6,793 nucleotides of DNA, taken from contig JASLJP010000052.1 of assembly GCA_030152425.1 (NCBI GenBank), forward strand, positions 1 to 6,793, in the 5' to 3' direction. A program made the translations under genes and the position numbers. The DNA is from Aquirhabdus sp. (GTDB taxonomy: Bacteria; Pseudomonadota; Gammaproteobacteria; Pseudomonadales; Moraxellaceae). This document shows positions 1-4,558 of this stretch, piece by piece. Positions within the stretch are counted from its first letter, which is position 1. Every line of letters begins with the position of its first letter. Under the pieces are notes generated by a model that was not told the DNA's origin, ran no database searches, and saw only the letters and a list, made by a program, of their open reading frames with translations.

Positions 1-522
1 TGTTTCCAGATCGCCCGGCAGGGGGCCTTCATCTGGGGTCGCGTCCGACGGAGACTGTGCCAGCAGCCCGGAAAAACCGGCCAGGAAATTGACGTCATTT
101 CGCACGGCGGCCTTGCTGTTGGCGGGCATCAGTCCCGTGCCGACCCACAGCATAGAATGCTGCATGGACAGGGTGATCAGATAGGCGATGGTCGAGCCTT
201 TGTCGCCATTCATCGACGCTGAGTTGGTAAAGCCCGCAGCGAGCTTGTTTTTCCACACTTGGGTAAACCACGGCTTGCTGGAGGCATCGGCGAATTTTTT
301 AAACTGCCATGACGCCCCGCCCATATAGGTCGGCGCACCAAAGACGATGCCATCTGCTGCGCCCAGCGTCTGCCAGTCTGCCTCAGTGATATTGCCTTCC
401 GCGTCGATACGCACCACATTCACCTCGGTGCCCGCGACGGAATTGAGCCCCACGACAACTGCGTCAGCCTGTTTGGCGGTATGCCCGTATCCACTATGAA
501 AAACCACTGCGACCTTTGCCAT
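1..522 (-). CDS. Flavodoxin-family NAD(P)H-dependent oxidoreductase (WrbA-like), 3' end outside window
   Basis: This is a soluble cytoplasmic FMN-binding protein of the flavodoxin/WrbA/NADPH-dependent FMN reductase superfamily, likely a quinone or flavin reductase. The visible 174 residues start MAKVAVVFHSGYGHT. The first beta strand is followed by the phosphate-binding loop HSGYGHT (residues 9-15). The segment FGAPTYMGGASWQFKKF (61-77) corresponds to the second flavin-contacting loop, and TNSASMNGDKGST (99-111) to the third. Family members are about 190-200 residues, so only the last ~20 should be missing beyond position 1. The ATG at 522-520 has a good Shine-Dalgarno, GGGAG at 529-533, with a 6-nt spacer. 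The gene is 134 bp downstream of the TM2-TPR gene on the same strand and has its own candidate promoter, so it is probably transcribed separately. The fold is clear; the exact substrate is not. Confidence 0.9.
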   Translation of the reverse strand, partial: MAKVAVVFHSGYGHTAKQADAVVVGLNSVAGTEVNVVRIDAEGNITEADWQTLGAADGIVFGAPTYMGGASWQFKKFADASSKPWFTQVWKNKLAAGFTNSASMNGDKGSTIAYLITLSMQHSMLWVGTGLMPANSKAAVRNDVNFLAGFSGLLAQSPSDATPDEGPLPGDLET

Positions 523-552
523 GATGTGCTCCCATGCACTGAAGTAATGAGC

Positions 553-582
553 CCTATACTGCTACAGATCAGTAGCCTGCAA
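553..582 (-). promoter_or_regulatory. Candidate sigma70 promoter with palindromic operator in the spacer
   Basis: On the minus strand, TTGCAG (582-577) and TATAGG (558-553) are 18 nt apart, 30 nt upstream of the flavodoxin-family start codon. The spacer holds the near-perfect 16-bp palindrome GCTACTGATCTGTAGC (576-561), with one mismatched pair flanking a central GATC. A dyad between -35 and -10 is a typical repressor position. The -35 match is only 3/6 and the -10 match 4/6, so the promoter is tentative; the dyad is directly visible. Confidence 0.4.
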
Positions 583-656
583 TAGCGCTTTTTTGGTTAA
601 AGACTGTTAAGCGGGGATTAAAAGAGTGACCGTTTCAGAAATAGTGATCCACGACA

Positions 657-1970
657 TTAGCCCTGTTTTTCACTGTGCATGACCATCACTTTTTCACTGA
701 TCCGTGCCAGCACTTGGCGCGCCTGCAGGGTTTGCGGATCGTCTTTGCCCAGCAGTTGCTCGCGCTGATGCACGACCTGCTTGGCGATGTTTTCTGCCTG
801 CGGCCAGGCTTGCTGTTTGACATGCACCGCACCCAAGGCGCGCAGCACATAGAGGATATCGCTACGCGACGGGTACTCCATGCCCTTGCGCAGGGTCAAT
901 GCCGTGGTCAGCTCCTGTTCGGCATCCGCCAGCCGCCCCTGCTGGCTATAGATCTGCCCCAGACCGGTACGGCAGCTCGCCTGTGCAGCGACCTGCTCCA
1001 CCGGCGTCAGCTCGCGGCGCTGGCCGAGCAAGCCCAAGGTATGCAGGTACTGCTCGGTGGCTTTAAGCAGGTGGCCTTCACGCAACAGAATACTGGCATA
1101 GCTACTGTGGATCTCGACCTCAAGCTGCGCCTGATCGGCATAAAAACGCGGCACCAGCGCCACGGCCACCTCGATCAGTTGCATCGCTTTGCGCAGGCCA
1201 CCGCCATCGCGGTAGAGCTGCGCCTGATGCAGCAGCACGGTGGCGAGATTGACCTCGTGATGACTGACCAGCATGGTGGTTTTCTTAAAGCGGTCGGAGT
1301 TGATCAGCGACAGCGCGCGCTCGTAGCAGCTCTCGGCGTCTTTGCGCTGACCCAAGGCCACATAGGCCTGACCCAGATGATTGAGGCTGTCCAGCAGGCG
1401 CTCCAGCTCTTGCGGGCTGGCTTTGGCCAGCAGCCGATCCTGTGCCACCACCGCCGTGCGCAGCATGCTGATGGCGATATCCAGATCGCCGCGTCGCCGA
1501 TGATAGTCGCCCAGATGGCTGATGATGAGCGTGACATGCGGGTCGTCACTGCCGAAAGATTTGGTGGCGAGGGTCAGGGCTTTATCCGCGACATCGATCG
1601 CGCTGTCCAGATCGCCGCGCCGTCCGCAGGCCAGATAGAGGATTTCCATCTCGTTGAGCTTGGCCAGCTCATAGTCGCTCGCCTGCCCGACCGCCAGACC
1701 GGCACGGTGACCACTGTGGCGAAACTCCCGCTGGTTTTGCCGCACGGCGAAATACAGCCACAGGGCATCGCCCAGATACCATAGCAACAGTGCACACAGC
1801 CCGAGCCGCTGACGGAGCGTCACGGCAAAGACGGTCAACACCACCATGAGCGTCGCCGTCCATTTGCGCCCCAGATAGTAGCGGTGCGCGCCGAGCAAGC
1901 CCAAGCACAGCCACATCACATAGGCGATGATCAGACTTTTTTGACGCGGTACCGCGGTCAATACCGACAT
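657..1970 (-). CDS. TM2-domain membrane protein with C-terminal TPR repeats
   Basis: The 437-residue product has two parts. Residues ~10-75 are a TM2 domain (PF05154 type): a hydrophobic helix leads into the signature GLLGAHRYYLGR (24-35), then two more hydrophobic stretches (~40-52 and ~57-75) and an LGDALWLYF ending. After a short basic linker (78-92), residues ~100-430 are helical repeats of tetratricopeptide type. Examples are the ones containing GRRGDLDSAIDVADKAL (116-132), HRRRGDLDIAISMLRTAV (157-174), YVALGQRKDAESCYERAL (203-220) and YSQQGRLADAEQELTTAL (341-358). The phrase FGSDDPHV, echoed by LGKDDPQT near the end, resembles the kinesin-light-chain-like TPR subtype. The likely topology is an N-terminal inner-membrane anchor with a protein-binding TPR scaffold. 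The partner is unknown, and none is fixed by the neighbours. The ATG at 1970-1968 has AGGA at 1983-1980, 9 nt upstream. Confidence 0.9.
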   Translation of the reverse strand: MSVLTAVPRQKSLIIAYVMWLCLGLLGAHRYYLGRKWTATLMVVLTVFAVTLRQRLGLCALLLWYLGDALWLYFAVRQNQREFRHSGHRAGLAVGQASDYELAKLNEMEILYLACGRRGDLDSAIDVADKALTLATKSFGSDDPHVTLIISHLGDYHRRRGDLDIAISMLRTAVVAQDRLLAKASPQELERLLDSLNHLGQAYVALGQRKDAESCYERALSLINSDRFKKTTMLVSHHEVNLATVLLHQAQLYRDGGGLRKAMQLIEVAVALVPRFYADQAQLEVEIHSSYASILLREGHLLKATEQYLHTLGLLGQRRELTPVEQVAAQASCRTGLGQIYSQQGRLADAEQELTTALTLRKGMEYPSRSDILYVLRALGAVHVKQQAWPQAENIAKQVVHQREQLLGKDDPQTLQARQVLARISEKVMVMHSEKQG

Positions 1971-1979
1971 GGCGAGCCG

Positions 1980-2015
1980 TCCTACCCTCTCAAATATATG
2001 CCCGATCCTTCGGGC
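1980..2015 (-). promoter_or_regulatory. Leader hairpin with AGGA loop plus AGGA ribosome-binding site (possible CsrA/RsmA site)
   Basis: On the minus strand the TM2-TPR leader carries a perfect 6-bp hairpin GCCCGA-AGGA-TCGGGC (2015-2000). Its four-base loop is AGGA. About 25 nt further on, a second AGGA (1983-1980) is the likely Shine-Dalgarno, 9 nt before the ATG. A GGA-in-loop hairpin paired with a GGA-containing ribosome-binding site is the known arrangement of CsrA/RsmA translational control. The hairpin and both AGGA motifs are visible; the regulator is an inference. The 9-mer CGGCTCGCC also occurs twice here, immediately before the ATG (1979-1971) and next to the hairpin (2021-2013). 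Confidence 0.35.
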
Positions 2016-2137
2016 GAGCCGCAGCCCGTCAAATCAGGCTGCTCAATCGAGCATACACCCAAGGCTCTAAGCCTGCCAGCATCAAACGATGCACGCCTAA
2101 AGCGACAGGATCAGCGTGCCGCAGCGCTGAATAGCGC
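2000..2137. ncRNA. Hairpin-dense intergenic stretch, candidate structured RNA (strand unresolved)
   Basis: This covers the core of the 294-bp gap between divergent genes. Perfect stems on the plus strand, in order: GCCCGA/TCGGGC (2000-2015, loop 4), GCAGCC/GGCTGC (2021-2042, loop 10), GCTC/GAGC (2041-2052), AGGCT/AGCCT (2062-2074, loop 3), GCATC/GATGC (2079-2092, loop 4), GCACGC/GCGTGC (2091-2119, loop 17) and GCGCT/AGCGC (2124-2137, loop 4). Four stems of at least 5 bp with 3-4-nt loops in 138 nt are well above chance by my rough estimate. On the minus strand it would be leader of the TM2-TPR gene or an upstream small RNA; on the plus strand it would be upstream of the lipoprotein gene. It matches no riboswitch, 6S, SRP or tmRNA signature I know. 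A short minus-strand reading frame also crosses it. Confidence 0.35.
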
Positions 2138-2251
2138 CCACCCGCCCACACGATTTTCCAGTTTTTGAACCGACCAGCCATGACGAATAGATGCCGAGTG
2201 TTTAATTCTGTAGTAGGATGTCTAAAACAACCAATAAAGCTATAAAACCAA

Positions 2252-2256
2252 AAGGA
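2252..2256 (+). promoter_or_regulatory. Ribosome-binding site of the lipoprotein gene
   Basis: AAGGA lies 8 nt before the ATG at 2265. The region just upstream is AT-rich (about 2199-2260). It includes TATAAA at 2241-2246, which is too close to the ribosome-binding site to be a convincing -10. A weak pair, TTGAAC (2165-2170) and TAGATG (2188-2193) with 17-bp spacing, is the best promoter I can find and is low confidence. Confidence 0.7.
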
Positions 2257-2264
2257 AATACGCA

Positions 2265-2714
2265 ATGAAAGGAACTCTCGGCCGCCTGCTCGGTCTGTCC
2301 GTCCTGACGCTGGCCTGTAGCGCCTGCGACAGCCAGCATGACACTAAAACGGAAAAAGCGCTGGTCAACGCGCTCGTCGAGCACAAAAATGATCAGGTCA
2401 TGTCGATCGACCTCAACACCGTACTGCCCAAGGGCTGGAGCAAAGTGTGCGTCCAGACGCCCTACATGATGCCCGAGATGCTGGAAAAAGCCTCCGGTAC
2501 CAAGGTCGAAAATTTCAAGATGATCACCGACGAGAGCAATGTCTATCTGTGGGTGTTTTACGGCAAAGACAAACCGCGCTATATCGACATCCCGCGCAGC
2601 ACCACCATGGAATTCCGCTCGCCCAACGTCAATGGCGATGTCTGCACCGACACCAGCAATCCCGAAATCAACATGACCTTTATTAAAGAAACCAAGTTTT
2701 TCTTCTTTAATTAA
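2265..2714 (+). CDS. Small putative lipoprotein of unknown function
   Basis: The 149-residue product has a basic start (MKGTLGRLLG), a hydrophobic core (LSVLTLACSA) and two candidate lipidation cysteines, C18 and C21. C21 (CSA|C) has the better small residues before it, but C18 is possible. The choice matters: with C21 the +2 residue is Asp (D22), the known Lol-avoidance signal for inner-membrane retention in enterobacteria; with C18 the +2 residue is Ser, favouring outer-membrane sorting. The mature part has a short charged helix (27-45) and a globular region from about 48 to 140. That region contains LPKGWSKVCVQTPYM (54-68) and a second cysteine in NGDVCTDT (123-130). C62 and C127 are the only other cysteines, so a disulfide is plausible for a periplasmic domain. 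It ends KFFFFN. The gene is monocistronic, divergent from the TM2-TPR gene and convergent with the FemAB-like gene. I do not recognise a named family. Confidence 0.85.
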   Translation: MKGTLGRLLGLSVLTLACSACDSQHDTKTEKALVNALVEHKNDQVMSIDLNTVLPKGWSKVCVQTPYMMPEMLEKASGTKVENFKMITDESNVYLWVFYGKDKPRYIDIPRSTTMEFRSPNVNGDVCTDTSNPEINMTFIKETKFFFFN

Positions 2715-2742
2715 CGGCTGCGATTGATGACGCCTTGCCGCG

Positions 2743-2766
2743 CGGCATGGGCGGCGGGTGATGCCG
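2743..2766. terminator. Stem-loop between convergent genes, possible bidirectional terminator
   Basis: CGGCAT (2743-2748) and ATGCCG (2761-2766) form a perfect 6-bp stem around a 12-nt G-rich loop in the 59-bp gap between the convergent lipoprotein and FemAB-like genes. A competing perfect palindrome, TGCCGCGCGGCA, overlaps it at 2736-2747. Position favours a terminator role, but neither strand has a proper T tract after the stem, so intrinsic termination is doubtful. Confidence 0.3.
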
Positions 2767-2773
2767 GCTGTCT

Positions 2774-3934
2774 TTACTTGTCCAGCGCGGCCTTATACGG
2801 CAAACAGCCGGTCGCCTCGGCAAAATAGCCCTGAACGCCCACCCGCTCGCGGTCGACGAAGTCGGTCACCGCATGCATAAAGGCTGGCTCGGCCAGCCAG
2901 TGCAGCGAGTGAGTATAGACCGGCGCAAATCCTCGGATCAGCTTATGCTCGCCCTGTGTGCCGGGGTCAAAGAAACGCAGGCCACGGCGGATCGCATAGT
3001 CGATGCCTTGGTAATAACACACCTCAAAATGCAGACAATCCACATCGCGTAGCGCGCCCCAGTAGCGACCATACAGCGTCTCCGCATCCTGAAAAAACAG
3101 CGCCGCCGCCAAAGGCTGACCCGCCTCATCATCCGCAATACACAGCGCCAGCGCATCCGCCATCGTCGCGCCGAGCTGCTCGAAAAAAGCCAAGCTCAGA
3201 TAGGGTTTCTGCCCACGCACCCGGTAGGTGTTTTGATAGCAGCGATAAAAGAACGCCCAATCCTCAGAGCCAATCTCCGCGCCTGCCAGCCAGCGGCAGC
3301 GGATGCCCTGCCCCGCCACTTTATCGCGCTCGACGCGGATGCTCTTGCGTCGTTTGGCGGTCAGGCGGCTGAGGAAATCGGCGAAATCCGCGTAGTCGTG
3401 GTTTTGCCACAGGAACTGCACATTGCTCCGGTGCGCCAGCGGGACGGTCGGTTTGATCTGCGCCACCAGCACTTCCTCAAAAAACAGCCCATGCCACGAC
3501 GACGCGCCGTACTGCTGCGCCAAGGCTTTCACACCGTCAAACAACGCCGGAAACACCTCGGCCGCCGTATAGCCTGCGGCCAGCAGCAGCCGCGATCCGG
3601 CCACCGGCGTAAATGGCACGCTGGTGACCAGCCGGGGATAGTAGTCGAGCCCATGGCGCGCATAGGCCTCCGCCCACGCATGGTCAAAAACGTATTCACC
3701 GCGATTATGGGTCTTGATATACAGCGGCAGCGCCGCGATGGGGGTATCTTCGCGATACAGCACCAGATGCTGGCCATACCAGCCCGCGCGCTCGCCGATG
3801 GCAGCGCTGTCCTCCAGTGCCAGCCCATAGGCGCGCTGCATAAACGGCGTGGTCGCGCCGTGCCAGAGGCTGGCCGGGATGTGCTGAAGCTGATCGACGA
3901 TCTGGACGGTGTCGCAGGGCAAAGGGATTGCCAT
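2774..3934 (-). CDS. FemAB-like GNAT-fold protein (PF04339 / DUF482 type), predicted acyltransferase
   Basis: This 386-residue soluble protein belongs to the proteobacterial FemAB-like family, annotated as peptidoglycan biosynthesis/recognition. By fold it should transfer an acyl or aminoacyl group, but its natural substrate is not established. Features run in the family order: the N-terminal TTPFMQRAYGLALEDS...GW (28-52); a central FLSRLTAKRRKSIRVER (187-203) with a basic cluster; GRYWGA (289-294); HFEVCYYQGIDYAIRRGL (302-319); and the diagnostic FFDPGTQGEHKLIRGF (321-336) followed by THSLHW (341-346). The length is typical. The ATG at 3934-3932 is only 16 bp after the stop of the upstream membrane-protein gene. 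The only Shine-Dalgarno-like AAGG (3952-3949) overlaps that stop codon and is 14 nt from the ATG, so translational coupling is likely. No better in-frame start exists, and the family N-terminus fits this one. Confidence 0.92.
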   Translation of the reverse strand: MAIPLPCDTVQIVDQLQHIPASLWHGATTPFMQRAYGLALEDSAAIGERAGWYGQHLVLYREDTPIAALPLYIKTHNRGEYVFDHAWAEAYARHGLDYYPRLVTSVPFTPVAGSRLLLAAGYTAAEVFPALFDGVKALAQQYGASSWHGLFFEEVLVAQIKPTVPLAHRSNVQFLWQNHDYADFADFLSRLTAKRRKSIRVERDKVAGQGIRCRWLAGAEIGSEDWAFFYRCYQNTYRVRGQKPYLSLAFFEQLGATMADALALCIADDEAGQPLAAALFFQDAETLYGRYWGALRDVDCLHFEVCYYQGIDYAIRRGLRFFDPGTQGEHKLIRGFAPVYTHSLHWLAEPAFMHAVTDFVDRERVGVQGYFAEATGCLPYKAALDK

Positions 3935-3950
3935 AGGAATCGGGGTGACC

Positions 3951-4457
3951 TTAAGGAGTATGGGACGATGGGCGCGATGACGGCGTGGTGCGCGACATGC
4001 GCTGCATGGGACGATGCAGCAACTGCGGCATCGTCACAGCACCCAGCACCAGCAGCGGCAAGGCAAGCTGCACCACGCGCGATGGCGTCAAGGAGATAAA
4101 CAGATCATACAGGTCGAGCTGCAGCAGCGCATGCTCATAGCCCATCGGTTTGAAACAATACAGCAGCACGGCCAATACGGTAAAGCCATAGCTGACCAAA
4201 AACACCCGAATAAAGCGCGGATGGCGCGTCTCTTTATAGGTAAAGCTGCTCAAATAACCGGTCAGGATAAACAGCCACGACAGGATGGCATAAAACAGGA
4301 AGTCATGGATCACGAGGGCTTCATTGATGTCGTCTTGCAGCGAGATCCACACCGCCACCAGCCCAAAGGCGATCTTCAGGCCGGTCAACATCACCCAGAT
4401 ACTGATCAAATAGCGCGCGATGCGCTGCAAAAACACCTTAGCTGCCGGTACTGTCAT
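3951..4457 (-). CDS. Four-helix inner-membrane protein of unknown function
   Basis: The 168-residue product is an integral membrane protein with four hydrophobic helices at about 16-40, 49-70, 82-102 and 128-146. Basic residues before the first helix (K7, R12, R15) and between helices two and three (KETRHPRFIR, 75-84) suggest a cytoplasmic N-terminus. The C-terminal tail (148-168) is Ser/Thr/Pro/Arg-rich and probably also cytoplasmic. I chose the ATG at 4457-4455 over the upstream GTG at 4466-4464 because AGAGG at 4470-4466 is 8 nt before the ATG but overlaps the GTG itself. It lies 101 bp downstream of the secreted-protein gene and 16 bp upstream of the FemAB-like gene. That suggests a two-gene unit in which the membrane protein could position the acyltransferase or move its substrate; this is inference. 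I do not recognise a named family. Confidence 0.85.
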   Translation of the reverse strand: MTVPAAKVFLQRIARYLISIWVMLTGLKIAFGLVAVWISLQDDINEALVIHDFLFYAILSWLFILTGYLSSFTYKETRHPRFIRVFLVSYGFTVLAVLLYCFKPMGYEHALLQLDLYDLFISLTPSRVVQLALPLLVLGAVTMPQLLHRPMQRMSRTTPSSRPSSHTP

Positions 4458-4465
4458 CACCGTCA

Positions 4466-4470
4466 CCTCT
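4466..4470 (-). promoter_or_regulatory. Ribosome-binding site deciding the membrane-protein start
   Basis: The minus strand reads AGAGGTGACGGTGATG. AGAGG is spaced 8 nt from the ATG at 4457-4455, 5 nt from an in-frame GTG at 4460-4458, and 0 nt or overlapping for the GTG at 4466-4464. This makes the ATG the most credible start and shortens the longest possible frame by three codons. Confidence 0.7.
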
Positions 4471-4519
4471 GTCTAAACCGCCATTAACCCGCGATAACCT
4501 CTCCGAAAACCTCATCAAT

Positions 4520-4545
4520 GGCGAGGGAGCGCTGCCCGCCTCGCC
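4520..4545 (-). terminator. Stem-loop after the secreted-protein gene, weak terminator or attenuator
   Basis: On the minus strand, GGCGAGG (4545-4539) and CCTCGCC (4526-4520) form a perfect 7-bp GC-rich stem around a 12-nt loop, beginning 13 nt after the TAG of the secreted-protein gene. No T run follows directly; the nearest is TTTT about 10 nt later. It may act as partial termination or as a 3' stabilising hairpin, which would lower expression of the membrane-protein and FemAB-like genes relative to the gene before them. Confidence 0.35.
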
Positions 4546-4558
4546 GCACGCTCACGCG

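Noticed and set aside
675..1784. 369-codon open frame on the plus strand opposite the TM2-TPR gene
   Set aside because: It is an antisense shadow of a GC-rich gene. Its translation is His/Gln/Leu-rich with no recognisable domain, while the minus strand encodes clear TM2 and TPR motifs.
2000..2137. tRNA, integron attC site or REP element in the hairpin-rich gap
   Set aside because: No cloverleaf with a T-loop or CCA end, no paired attC core sites, and the hairpins are all different from one another rather than repeated.
3233..4099. 288-codon plus-strand frame opposite the FemAB-like gene
   Set aside because: Arg/Gln/Ala-rich antisense translation with no motif. It overlaps conserved FemAB-like motifs on the minus strand and runs into the next gene.
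4014..4487. 157-codon plus-strand frame opposite the membrane-protein gene
   Set aside because: Its translation is a Gln/His-rich complement of transmembrane codons. The minus strand gives four well-formed hydrophobic helices.
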